From an uncultured Aureispira sp. (GTDB taxonomy: Bacteria > Bacteroidota > Bacteroidia > Chitinophagales > Saprospiraceae): a stretch of DNA of 32,218 nt. Within the stretch, counting starts at the first letter, position 1, and each line of letters starts with the position of its first letter. The position numbers and the translations under genes are program-made. This document shows, piece after piece, positions 1 through 8,058 of the stretch. The notes under the pieces are model-generated. The model worked only from the letters and a program-made list of their open reading frames with translations. It was not told the origin of the DNA and did not search any database. Location: the NCBI GenBank assembly GCA_905480075.1, contig CAJQOX010000380.1, positions 1 to 32,218 of the forward strand, read 5' to 3'.

Positions 1-843
1 GCTGGAATGGTGAAACCAAATTACACATTGGCTTTTGGCAGTAATTATACAAGCATAGATACTATCACTTTTTGTGTGAACCAAAGAAATGTATTAGCTG
101 CCGGCCTCTCGGTCACGGATGCTACCTGTGGACTCAATAACGGAACAATAGAAGTAATTGCTATTGGAGGTGACGGTAATTATCAGTACAGTATTGACAA
201 TGGGAATACATTTCAGATTAGTCCATCATTTAATGTGGTGCCCGGGAATTATACAATATTAACTGCTGACGGAACAGGACAACAGATAAGTAATATAGCA
301 GTAGTTGGTGAAACTGAAATCCCTGTAGCATTAGCCTCCGCCAATGCATCAACTGTGTTTTTGAATCAGGGAGGAACTGTTAATTTATTTTCTGCCAATT
401 CAGTCTATGCAAGTTCAATTTTATGGACCTTTCCCGATGGAAGTACTTCTACACAGGCAGCACCTGATTTTACTTTTACTAATGGAGGGATACAACAAAT
501 AATCTTGAGTGTGAGCAATGGGAATTGTACAGATTCCGACACATTGATTTTTGATGTTACGGATAATGTAAGTACGGATAAAATAGACAATGAAGCTAAC
601 ATTTCAATAGTTCCTAATCCTGTATCAGATAAGTTTACTTTGAAAATTGAGCTTACAGAAATGCAAGGAGAGGTAGAGATTATCATTCATGACGCATTGG
701 GGCAAGCTGTCTTTTGGGAATCTGTGAGAAATATTAAAAGCTTTAGCAAAAATCTTCATTTTGGTAATAATGCAGCAGGAGTTTATGTTTTGACTCTATT
801 AAATGAAAACCTGGCTGTTTCCCGAAAATTTGTGAAGAGATAA
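1..843 (+). CDS. C-terminal part of a large T9SS-secreted protein with SprB-like repeat (5' truncated)
   Basis: The reading frame is open from base 1, so the gene begins outside the window; the first in-window ATG (base 7) is probably not its start. The visible 280 residues have three parts. A SprB-type repeat comes first (about residues 38-92, with 'CGLNNGTIEV' and 'GNYQYSIDNG' signatures). A PKD/Ig-like beta domain follows (about 110-190, with 'WTFPDGSTSTQ'). A T9SS type A sorting domain closes the protein (about 200-280, beginning 'SIVPNPVSDKF' and ending 'VSRKFVKR'). Family knowledge: such proteins are exported through the type IX system, and the C-terminal domain is usually removed when the protein is anchored or released. 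Likely role is a surface adhesin or extracellular protein. The N-terminal functional domains are not visible, so no enzyme activity can be assigned. Confidence 0.85.
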   Translation, partial: AGMVKPNYTLAFGSNYTSIDTITFCVNQRNVLAAGLSVTDATCGLNNGTIEVIAIGGDGNYQYSIDNGNTFQISPSFNVVPGNYTILTADGTGQQISNIAVVGETEIPVALASANASTVFLNQGGTVNLFSANSVYASSILWTFPDGSTSTQAAPDFTFTNGGIQQIILSVSNGNCTDSDTLIFDVTDNVSTDKIDNEANISIVPNPVSDKFTLKIELTEMQGEVEIIIHDALGQAVFWESVRNIKSFSKNLHFGNNAAGVYVLTLLNENLAVSRKFVKR

Positions 844-888
844 TATTATTCTTCAAAAAAGTAAATACATAAACAACAATTCAAAATG

Positions 889-920
889 AAGGCTTCTGTT
901 TGGAAGCTTTTGTTTTTTTT
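889..920 (+). terminator. Rho-independent terminator after the T9SS protein gene
   Basis: An 8-bp stem (AAGGCTTC against GAAGCTTT, with one G-T pair) is followed by a T-rich tract. It sits 46 bases after the stop codon of the upstream gene. Its loop also supplies the probable -33 element of the next promoter. Confidence 0.7.
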
Positions 921-929
921 GTAATTTTG
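899..929 (+). promoter_or_regulatory. Bacteroidota-type promoter of the methyltransferase gene
   Basis: TTTG at 899-902 and TAATTTTG at 922-929 are separated by 19 bases, matching the TTTG / TAnnTTTG promoter layout known for Bacteroidota. The start codon lies 27 bases beyond the -7 box. The promoter overlaps the terminator hairpin of the preceding gene. Confidence 0.6.
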
Positions 930-955
930 TTTTTTCAGGATAAAAGAAGGAATCA

Positions 956-1789
956 ATGGAAAAGACTTTACTAAATGTAGGTTGTGGAAAAAAATTTCAT
1001 GACAGCTGGTTAAATGTAGACATAGCTCCTACTGAACCCGAGGTAACGCCTATGGATTTGACCAGAAAATGGAAAATTGAAGACAACTCAATGGACTGTG
1101 TCTATCATTCACATGTTCTGGAACATGTGCCAAAAGAAGCAGTAAAAGGATTTATTTCAGAATGCTACAGAGTCTTAAAACCCGGAGGTGTTATCCGTGT
1201 AGTTGCGCCGGATCTGGAAGTGATAGCGAGAAATTATATTAAATTCCTTGAAAGCAATCTTGAAAAAGAGGACGAAGAGGCAAAGGCTAATTATCACTGG
1301 ACTTTATTGGAGATGTATGATCAGACTACAAGAAATAAAAGCGGCGGGGATATGCACGGGTATTTGTCACAGGAAAATATGATAAACCGTGACTTTGTTG
1401 TCTCAAGAACCAGTGAAATTAATAAATTTACCGGAGATGATAAGAGCGCAAAAACATTGGGCGAGAAAATTAGTAAGTTTCGCAAAATGCGATTCAGTGT
1501 AAAGGTGTATTATATTAAAAGCGCTATCCGGGATTTTATATTCACTAAATTATTACCAGGGAAGAAGTACTATAAAATTGGGTTGTTCAGAATGCGTGGA
1601 GAAACACATCAGTGGATGTATGACAGATATTCGATTTCTGAATTACTGAAAGAATGTGGATTTACTCAAATACTTAAAACTACAGCTAATGATAGTCGAA
1701 TTAAGGATTGGGGATCTTATCATCTTGATTCGAATAAAGATGGGAAAATATACAAGCCCGATTCAATATTTATGGAAGCAATAAAATAA
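956..1789 (+). CDS. class I SAM-dependent methyltransferase
   Basis: A 277-residue soluble protein with the Rossmann methyltransferase signatures. Motif I is 'LLNVGCGKK' at residues 5-13, the acidic end of beta 2 is 'NVDI' at 20-23, and the Methyltransf_11-type segment runs through 'HVLEHVP' (53-59) and 'RVLKPGGVIRVVAPD' (72-86). It should bind S-adenosylmethionine and methylate a small or carbohydrate substrate. The C-terminal half (about 115-277, basic, with 'GETHQWMYD') is probably the substrate-binding insert; related proteins of this shape are common in polysaccharide clusters. It converges on the O-antigen ligase gene, with only 9 bases between the stops. Modification of an exported glycan is the likely role by context. 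The substrate cannot be read from the sequence. Confidence 0.8.
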   Translation: MEKTLLNVGCGKKFHDSWLNVDIAPTEPEVTPMDLTRKWKIEDNSMDCVYHSHVLEHVPKEAVKGFISECYRVLKPGGVIRVVAPDLEVIARNYIKFLESNLEKEDEEAKANYHWTLLEMYDQTTRNKSGGDMHGYLSQENMINRDFVVSRTSEINKFTGDDKSAKTLGEKISKFRKMRFSVKVYYIKSAIRDFIFTKLLPGKKYYKIGLFRMRGETHQWMYDRYSISELLKECGFTQILKTTANDSRIKDWGSYHLDSNKDGKIYKPDSIFMEAIK

Positions 1790-1798
1790 GTTATCAAC

Positions 1799-3259
1799 TT
1801 ATTCAGCTTCTTCAGTCTTTATTAACTCTCCTTTTTCTTTTTTGTTAATCAGGTCAATAATAATTATTAAAGCCATATTAAGGAAAAAGAAAGACCCTAT
1901 TTTATCGGTCTCAATCATATCATTCATCAGCAAAAAAGAATCAATAATGATCATAGAAAGCAAGGAGGCCATAACAAGGTCTTTACGTTTCCTGTCAGTT
2001 GATTCATGATATACCCTTTCTCCGCAAATTATAGCATAATATATTAAAAACAGAAAAATTAAAAGGCCAATAATCCCTTGTTCAAGTAGGGTCATGAGGT
2101 AATAATTATGTACTCCTGATTTTTCGGGATTATCAGACACATATGTAGAGAACTTGTTAAGTGTATAATGTTTGTAAAAGTGATAAAAATTTCCAGGCCC
2201 AAAGCCAAGTATTGGTTTCTCGATAACCATCTGACTAGCGGCAATCCACCTGTAATATCTTTCCATTGTAGAGACATCTTTCAGTTCAGAAGTAGAAGCA
2301 ACTATTTCAGAAAATTCTTCATGGGCTATAGTCTGATTTGTTGGAACGAGTTCCATGAATTTATTTTTTGTTACTAAAAAAGAAACAGCACCAAAAAAAG
2401 CAATAGAAGCTAATGCCATAGCGAATTTAACCAACCTTAAACGAATTACCCAATAGGCAATAAGCGCAAGAATCAACGCAACATATGCCGCCCGGGTATA
2501 AGCGGTTATGATACCAAATGAAATGATGACTATAAAAACTTTAGTTAGTTTTTTACTAAGACCATTTTTCGACCATTTAGTGATAAACCAAAGAAAAGGT
2601 AAAAATACCGATAAAATAGCTGCGTAATTTACATGGTTTCTAAAAAAGGGAGGGCAGGCAGCATTAATTTTTTTAAAACCAAATTCTAACAAAGAATGGT
2701 GAATTATCACTTTTGTTGATGCAAGTACTAAAGTTACAGCAATAAGCCATAGAATCAGATGTATTTTTTTTTCGTCTTTAATGACATGTTCAGCAAAGTA
2801 AAAGAAGGTTATAATATACCAAACTTTAGCCAGTAAAAACTTAAAAGAAAAGACTATTTGTGAAGAAGTAAAGGTTGTGATAGTTATCCACGATAAATGA
2901 ATAAGCAATAAAATGGATAGCGGGTGTAGGATGAATTTTTTATTTATCACAAATGGCTTTGTGATAAGGATAAAAATATAAATAAGCATTATACCAACAA
3001 TCAGAGGTTCAGTAGGAAAATCTGTGGCGAGATGATCAGTGAAGAAAACTTCTGATGATAGTGGAATGCACAAAAAAAGAACCAAGTAGATTTTCTCATA
3101 ATCTACAAGTACCTGATACGCAAATAAAAAGGCAGCAGGAATCAGAAAAGGTAAAGGTGTTTCAAAATAAATAGAACAGATTACAGAAAGAACAATTGAA
3201 ACTGCCAGGCCTTTAAATAAAATAAAAGAATGTTTATGTATTGCTATTTGGCTTTTCAT
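1799..3259 (-). CDS. O-antigen ligase / Wzy-type polymerase family membrane protein
   Basis: A 486-residue polytopic inner-membrane protein with about 10-12 hydrophobic segments. The Wzy_C/WaaL superfamily is recognised from the conserved arginine motif 'TAYTRAAY' (residues 252-259), a large periplasmic loop (about 300-390) with 'KPILGFGPGNFYHFY' (348-362), and a conserved histidine in 'SGVHNYYL' (381-388) before the last helices ('LLEQGIIGLL'). Members either ligate polymerised O-antigen onto a lipid carrier or polymerise repeat units, using undecaprenyl-diphosphate-linked sugars on the periplasmic side. Sequence alone does not separate the two. The start overlaps the end of the Wzz-like gene by 26 bases, so the two are probably translationally coupled. 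Confidence is high for the superfamily and lower for ligase against polymerase. Confidence 0.82.
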   Translation of the reverse strand: MKSQIAIHKHSFILFKGLAVSIVLSVICSIYFETPLPFLIPAAFLFAYQVLVDYEKIYLVLFLCIPLSSEVFFTDHLATDFPTEPLIVGIMLIYIFILITKPFVINKKFILHPLSILLLIHLSWITITTFTSSQIVFSFKFLLAKVWYIITFFYFAEHVIKDEKKIHLILWLIAVTLVLASTKVIIHHSLLEFGFKKINAACPPFFRNHVNYAAILSVFLPFLWFITKWSKNGLSKKLTKVFIVIISFGIITAYTRAAYVALILALIAYWVIRLRLVKFAMALASIAFFGAVSFLVTKNKFMELVPTNQTIAHEEFSEIVASTSELKDVSTMERYYRWIAASQMVIEKPILGFGPGNFYHFYKHYTLNKFSTYVSDNPEKSGVHNYYLMTLLEQGIIGLLIFLFLIYYAIICGERVYHESTDRKRKDLVMASLLSMIIIDSFLLMNDMIETDKIGSFFFLNMALIIIIDLINKKEKGELIKTEEAE

Positions 3260-4379
3260 AAAGAACTTCTTTCCAGTTAATACGATTGTACAAATCTAAT
3301 AGTAATACCCCTATAATTCCCAAAATAATAGAAATCAGTGTAGTACCTATTACAATAAAGGAACGGATAGGGTATGACTTAAGGTTAGGAGTCTGTACAG
3401 GTTCTAAAATAATAATACCCGCAATGTTTGAATAGGCATGAGTTTTAAACTTTGCAAATTGAGTAATTATCAGCGATAACTCCTCATTGAGATTAGTAAT
3501 TTTAGTTTCCCAGTAAATAATAAGATCTCGTCCTCGGTTGAAAGCATAAATGTCAGCGGAAGTTTCAAGCTCAGGATTTTTTTGAGCTCCGCCCCGCATT
3601 AATTCCCTTTGCATTGTAGCACCCCTTATTCTGGCCTTGACATTGATGATAGAATCTCTGGGTGCCTCCATTTCAAGAAAAGCTTGTAATTTGGCCTTGT
3701 CATAAACCAAGTCAGATTCAAGTCCCGAAAGCATAGCTGATAAAGTTTCACTTTGTGATTTTACATCAAAAATATTGAACTTTTTTCTGAGTCTTGTAAG
3801 CGTATCAGCAACAATAATCAATTCTTTTTCTTTCTCCAGAATTGCTTTTTCGTAGGTTTGCTTAATCAGTTCTTTGTTGTCTGCAGTAGCATTTCTGTAT
3901 AATTTCTCAATTTTTTTCAAAGCAACTTCTACCATTTTTTTTGCAACCGCTGGACTTTTGTCCTGAATGGAAATTTCAAGACCACTGTGTTTATTTCTTT
4001 TTATATCAAAAAGCTTCCTGAATCGTTTCTCAACTTTGTTTTGACCACCAGGGACTGTAACGTCAATATCATAGATTGAATCCAAATGGAAAGTATTGAT
4101 CATATAAGTGACAAAGGGCGCTGATTCAGCAAAAATCAAAACACGGCTTACTGCTTCATCGCCACCATACAAAGTCAGGTTACCAGCGGAATCAAATAAT
4201 TTTTGTTCTTCATTGGTAGGTACGAAAGTAGCGAAAGCTGTATAGTAGTTGTCAAGCATGCAACTTGTAATGATAGCCGCAACTGTTGTTGAAATAATTA
4301 GTGTTAACAAAGGTGTCTTCCAACGGAATAATATTCCAATTATATCTAATAATGAATAGTTGTTCTTGTCTTTACTCAT
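3234..4379 (-). CDS. Wzz-type polysaccharide chain-length determinant protein
   Basis: A 381-residue protein with the two-helix architecture of polysaccharide co-polymerases. TM1 lies at about 23-42. A long periplasmic, largely helical coiled region spans about 45-335 (with 'LEKEKELIIVADTLTRLRKK'). TM2 lies at about 341-361, just after the Pro-containing segment 'EPVQTPNLKSYPIRS'. It ends about 20 residues after TM2, so it has no fused cytoplasmic tyrosine kinase: this is the Wzz form rather than the Wzc form. Such proteins set the modal length of the polymer made by Wzy. Its position between flippase and ligase/polymerase genes fits. The gene begins 55 bases after the flippase gene and may also have its own promoter at 4421-4428. 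Confidence 0.85.
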   Translation of the reverse strand: MSKDKNNYSLLDIIGILFRWKTPLLTLIISTTVAAIITSCMLDNYYTAFATFVPTNEEQKLFDSAGNLTLYGGDEAVSRVLIFAESAPFVTYMINTFHLDSIYDIDVTVPGGQNKVEKRFRKLFDIKRNKHSGLEISIQDKSPAVAKKMVEVALKKIEKLYRNATADNKELIKQTYEKAILEKEKELIIVADTLTRLRKKFNIFDVKSQSETLSAMLSGLESDLVYDKAKLQAFLEMEAPRDSIINVKARIRGATMQRELMRGGAQKNPELETSADIYAFNRGRDLIIYWETKITNLNEELSLIITQFAKFKTHAYSNIAGIIILEPVQTPNLKSYPIRSFIVIGTTLISIILGIIGVLLLDLYNRINWKEVLYEKPNSNT

Positions 4380-4420
4380 TGTTTTTTATTTCTAATAATT
4401 ATATCATGTGTACTTTCTTG

Positions 4421-4428
4421 CAAAAGTA
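4421..4428 (-). promoter_or_regulatory. candidate -7 box for the Wzz-like gene
   Basis: On the minus strand this reads TACTTTTG followed by CA, a full match to TAnnTTTG, about 42 bases before the ATG. No clear -33 TTG lies at the normal distance, which would fall inside the flippase gene. If real, it is an internal promoter allowing separate control of chain length. Confidence 0.4.
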
Positions 4429-4434
4429 GAAAAT

Positions 4435-5889
4435 TTAAATAGTTTTCACTCTGAAAAGTAAAAAAATGCTTTTAAAATCAAGTATTTTAGAAGAAAAAGC
4501 CCAAATAACGGAAAGAAATCCTGCTATTAGAAACCTTGCAATCCAGAATGTATTTGATTGGAAAAGTAAATAGTTAATAAGAATAACTCCTGTTACAAAA
4601 AAAACAACTCTGAAAATGTAACCGAAGTTCATGCTAATTTGAAATACCTTCACTGCAATGTAGAACTCTGCTATAGCAACAAATGATTGGGTAATAACAG
4701 TACTTACAGCTGCACCTAATGCACCATATTTTAAGATCAGAAAATAATTTGATACTACATTAATTAAAATACCTACTGTAATGACGATATTAATTTTGAA
4801 AAGGTTGCCGTTAGCTGTCAGTAGTGTTCCAACAATATGAATCATTCCTATTGAATTAAACCCGATCATAAGGAGGATAACAACGGCCGTCATAGATTCA
4901 TTATAATTAGTATATAGTAATTGCATGATTTCCTGAGCATTTACACAGAAGGCGATGCTGAAACTTACAGTAATCACAATCATTATACTACTGCTGAGTT
5001 TTAAAAGAGAGAAAAAATCTTCATTTTTTTTAAGCATTTTCGAAAACATAGGCAACAAAAGGCCTGCAAATAAAAAACAAATCATATTGATAGCATCCAA
5101 AAGCCGGTATGCGGCGGCATAAATGTTTGCCTGTTTGATGCCTTCATTGCTTACGGGGTCATAAAGGAGTCTTTCAATCATTACTGCATCGACGCGTGTA
5201 TAAATTGTCATGAGTAGCACAATCAGAGAATAAGGGAAGCATTTTTTTAGTATTACCCAGTATAGCGCAAGGTTAAATTTGAATTTCAACTTTTTTTTCA
5301 TGAACTTCTTTGTTAGAAAGAAGGCACTTAATGAAGTTAAGGAAAAGGCTGCTGTTTGTGCATAAACAAACCATTCGATTCTGAAAAAATCAAGCCAGGG
5401 ACCCCACAAAAGAGGGAAGCATATCAAAATCATTAAAAGTTTATCCAGAACAGAAAGCAGGCTGTCGAGTCTGTAATGCTGAAGCCCAGAAATGTTTGAC
5501 CTGAAAAAAAAAGTGAGTGTTATGAATATCTGATTAAACAACAGAAAGGAGAGGATATATACATCACCTGATCTGTATCCGATTATCAGAGCAACAGAAA
5601 AGGCAATAATCAAAAAAATCAGCGATAAGCCTCCTTTAAGTATAAGTAGATGTGGGAAGTACTTTTCGAACAAATAATTATGTTGAGAAATAGTGCGGTT
5701 GTTGTATTGGTGTATTCCCAGGTCAGTAATAATCTGTAAAATGTAGGAGAGGTTCAGTAAGGCAAAGTATAGCCCGTAGCTATCTATTTCGTTTTGCACC
5801 TTAAGGTCAATCCCAAATAAATAGAAAGGCTTAATTATTACATTAATGCTTAATAAAAAAAGTATATTTATAAGAAACTCCCTTTTCAT
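4435..5889 (-). CDS. Wzx-type flippase / polysaccharide biosynthesis membrane protein
   Basis: A 484-residue protein that is hydrophobic throughout, with about 12-14 predicted membrane helices and no large soluble domain: the profile of the MOP (MATE/Wzx) superfamily. The N-terminal segment 'LINILFLLSINVIIKPFYLF' and the mid-protein 'SLIVLLMTIYTRVDAVMIERL' resemble Polysacc_synt family proteins, where an Arg/Asp pair lies in a central helix. The expected role is to flip undecaprenyl-diphosphate-linked oligosaccharide repeat units across the inner membrane. It is 43 bases after the DUF4340 gene and 55 before the Wzz-like gene, consistent with one minus-strand transcript. Substrate specificity cannot be told. 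Confidence 0.82.
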   Translation of the reverse strand: MKREFLINILFLLSINVIIKPFYLFGIDLKVQNEIDSYGLYFALLNLSYILQIITDLGIHQYNNRTISQHNYLFEKYFPHLLILKGGLSLIFLIIAFSVALIIGYRSGDVYILSFLLFNQIFITLTFFFRSNISGLQHYRLDSLLSVLDKLLMILICFPLLWGPWLDFFRIEWFVYAQTAAFSLTSLSAFFLTKKFMKKKLKFKFNLALYWVILKKCFPYSLIVLLMTIYTRVDAVMIERLLYDPVSNEGIKQANIYAAAYRLLDAINMICFLFAGLLLPMFSKMLKKNEDFFSLLKLSSSIMIVITVSFSIAFCVNAQEIMQLLYTNYNESMTAVVILLMIGFNSIGMIHIVGTLLTANGNLFKINIVITVGILINVVSNYFLILKYGALGAAVSTVITQSFVAIAEFYIAVKVFQISMNFGYIFRVVFFVTGVILINYLLFQSNTFWIARFLIAGFLSVIWAFSSKILDFKSIFLLFRVKTI

Positions 5890-5932
5890 TATTTAGCTGA
5901 TGTAAGGAACGGTGTTAAAAAACAAAAGGAAA

Positions 5933-7093
5933 CTATTGGTTTTCTTTTGCTTTTTCTTCTTTGCGTTTTCTTCTTTCTTCGCGAATCTCTTCCTTGTTGT
6001 CAGGAAAAGATTTTTTAGACATTGCTTCATCTTCTAAAAGTTTAACTGCGTCTTTCTGGAAAAAGAAAGTATAACCCCATAAGATTTTACGGATTACCAG
6101 ATGTTGACCAAGGAAAAAGTTATCTTCATCAATATCTATAAAATATCGTTGGATTTTTTGTCTGTGACCAGCCATTCCATCTCCTCTGTCTGCATCAGGA
6201 TTGTAAACAGAATAAAGCCTGAAAGTCTGCGCTTCGTTATGATAATTAGCCTTATAGGAAACAATAGCAAAGGGAGTTGTTGAGATGATAGAGTCCCTCT
6301 TTTTTTTATTATAGATGATTTTTTCCGCAGAGAGTACATCAAAATCTTCAAAATAGGTGCTTGCATTGTCATTATTGACTATTGATTGATCATATGGAGT
6401 AACAGAAGGGTCGGGGGAAGTAACTTCAAATTTATCAGCGCTTGTTTTAGTTATTCTAAAAGATTCTTTTTTTTGTGAAGGGGCAAGGTATTTTACCTGT
6501 ACATACTCAAGGGATTCTTTATCTGTTCTGAAAACAGCTTTGTCTCTCCAGTCTTCTTCTGTCGTAATGAATCTTGTTCCGATTGTCCCCTGAAAGTTTG
6601 GTATGTAGGATACATAGGGGGTTTCGGAACCCTCCATGATCATGAAATTACCCGTGCCACCATTTGTCATAGCTCCAACATAATAGACCTTCAGGATTTT
6701 TTTGTTTTTTCCATAAATCTCTACCTTGGTCGATTCCATGGCAATAGATTTAACGGCATTGTTGATTGCAGGCTTGCCAACAGGTTCTCTGACCCGAACC
6801 TTTTTTAGCGTTTCAAGCAAAGAAAATACAGCATTTGAATTAGCGAGATATTGTTTGCCGGAAACTTTGTTGGTATATGTCCATTTCAAGCCTTCAATTC
6901 TTTCTACCAAAGCCTGTTTGCCTGTTCTGTCGACCATGAAAATTCTTTGGACCTGATCGATATCTTCAATAGCGAAGTGAGTATGTAGGCTTTCTACAAA
7001 GCTGTCTGAAACTTTTGACTTGTTTTGTATTGTCCAGATAGTCAAGGATCCAAGACCTAAAAAAACAATTGCCAATATGATTATTCTTAACAT
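5933..7093 (-). CDS. DUF4340 domain-containing membrane-anchored protein
   Basis: A 386-residue protein with a single N-terminal hydrophobic anchor (residues 3-20, no clear cleavage site), then a beta-rich domain. It carries features I associate with DUF4340: 'WTYTNKVSGKQYLANSNAV', 'KVEIYGKNKKILKVYYVG', and the central 'EEDWRDKAVF'. The last 25-30 residues are Lys/Glu/Arg-rich. In Bacteroidota, DUF4340 proteins usually sit beside the gliding-associated ABC genes gldF/gldG and are thought to be accessory. Here none is visible, and the gene precedes a flippase by 43 bases. Role unknown; a periplasmic-facing accessory factor is the reasonable inference. The start is the ATG after which the anchor begins at once. 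Confidence 0.72.
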   Translation of the reverse strand: MLRIIILAIVFLGLGSLTIWTIQNKSKVSDSFVESLHTHFAIEDIDQVQRIFMVDRTGKQALVERIEGLKWTYTNKVSGKQYLANSNAVFSLLETLKKVRVREPVGKPAINNAVKSIAMESTKVEIYGKNKKILKVYYVGAMTNGGTGNFMIMEGSETPYVSYIPNFQGTIGTRFITTEEDWRDKAVFRTDKESLEYVQVKYLAPSQKKESFRITKTSADKFEVTSPDPSVTPYDQSIVNNDNASTYFEDFDVLSAEKIIYNKKKRDSIISTTPFAIVSYKANYHNEAQTFRLYSVYNPDADRGDGMAGHRQKIQRYFIDIDEDNFFLGQHLVIRKILWGYTFFFQKDAVKLLEDEAMSKKSFPDNKEEIREERRKRKEEKAKENQ

Positions 7094-7144
7094 AAATTTA
7101 TTACTGATTTTGGTTTCTCCGGTAATACAGCAAAAGGATTACTG

Positions 7145-7152
7145 CAAAGGTA
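7145..7152 (-). promoter_or_regulatory. candidate -7 box for the DUF4340-flippase-Wzz-ligase operon
   Basis: On the minus strand this reads TACCTTTG followed by CA, the commonest form of the Bacteroidota -7 element, 51 bases before the ATG of the DUF4340 gene. A second overlapping match (TAGTTTTG) lies at 7157-7164. No good -33 TTG is seen at the usual distance. Confidence 0.5.
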
Positions 7153-7336
7153 GCCACAAAACTAAATTATTTTCTTACAGTTTATTGAAAATTATCTTTT
7201 TTAATAAAAAATTAAATAAACAGTTGATGTTGAGTTTTATCAAGCAATTAATTTAATAAGATTTATTAAAATGGAATGGATCGGTCAACACCTCAGTATT
7301 AAGACAGTAATTAATCAACAGAAAGGGAAACGGGAA

Positions 7337-7822
7337 TTAAATTGCAATTATTTTCCAGTCACCATTAATTTTTCGAAGTGCAAAGCGGGCCATGTCACCT
7401 GCTCTGAACAAGCGGGTATTGCCTGCTGCTATCGGGTGCGCCCCGTCAAAGAAAAAATCGCCTGCCTGTAGATTAAGGTGGTTTTGCCACTCAGGGAATT
7501 TCTGAGCTAGTTCATTCATGTCGTATATCTTTGGAGCATAGTTTTGTTCATACATTTCATAGGTGACTGCCATGTCAGGTCTGAGGGGGCTTTCTTTACA
7601 AAATGATTTTCTCATCTGAGGAGTTATAGAAATACTATGCCCACCTTCAATACTTGTAATACTAGCATCTAAATTGTCAAACATGAAATCGCAGTTTTTG
7701 TCAAAGAAGCTTTGAATGACAGAAATTCCGAAGTTTTCAGCAGACTGTTTATTGGTTTGAGCCTTCATCAGGCTGCTGCTTATTGTGAAAAAACAGATAA
7801 GGGTAAGTGTTGTATTTTTCAT
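7337..7822 (-). CDS. secreted NTF2-like (SnoaL-like) hypothetical protein
   Basis: A 161-residue protein with an N-terminal signal peptide (residues 1-21, ending 'LMKAQ'). The mature part starts with helices ('SAENFGISVIQSFFDKNCDF') and ends in 'ARFALRKINGDWKIIAI', the strand pattern that closes many NTF2-like/SnoaL-like cone-shaped folds. It contains two cysteines (in 'KNCDFMF' and 'KSFCKES') that could form a disulfide after export. It is probably transcribed alone from a TAnnTTTG element about 127 bases upstream. Ligand and function are unknown, and the fold assignment rests on pattern only. Confidence 0.6.
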   Translation of the reverse strand: MKNTTLTLICFFTISSSLMKAQTNKQSAENFGISVIQSFFDKNCDFMFDNLDASITSIEGGHSISITPQMRKSFCKESPLRPDMAVTYEMYEQNYAPKIYDMNELAQKFPEWQNHLNLQAGDFFFDGAHPIAAGNTRLFRAGDMARFALRKINGDWKIIAI

Positions 7823-7948
7823 GAAAACGGATTGGTTATAGGTGTAAAAATATTCATTATATGATAATCATGTTAATGAGGATGAATTTTATTAAAACGG
7901 GGAGAAAAATGATTCATTGCAAAATAACATAGAATGATTTACTAAAAA

Positions 7949-7956
7949 CAAAGCTA
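7949..7956 (-). promoter_or_regulatory. candidate -7 box for the NTF2-like secreted protein
   Basis: Minus-strand TAGCTTTG, a full match to TAnnTTTG, in the AT-rich spacer before the gene. It would give a leader of roughly 120 bases. The -33 element is not convincing. Confidence 0.35.
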
Positions 7957-8058
7957 AAAATACTAAAAACTTCCTTAAATTTCAATAATTCACCTTTTTC
8001 GTCTTTTGTTTTAATATAAAAAAAGAGAATGTATTCTACTAAACAATAAAAAATATTT

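Noticed and set aside
7191..7336. Small plus-strand coding frames running from the DUF4340 gene's upstream region into the NTF2-like gene
   Set aside because: Composition does not look protein-like, and the frame overlaps the opposite-strand secreted protein gene.
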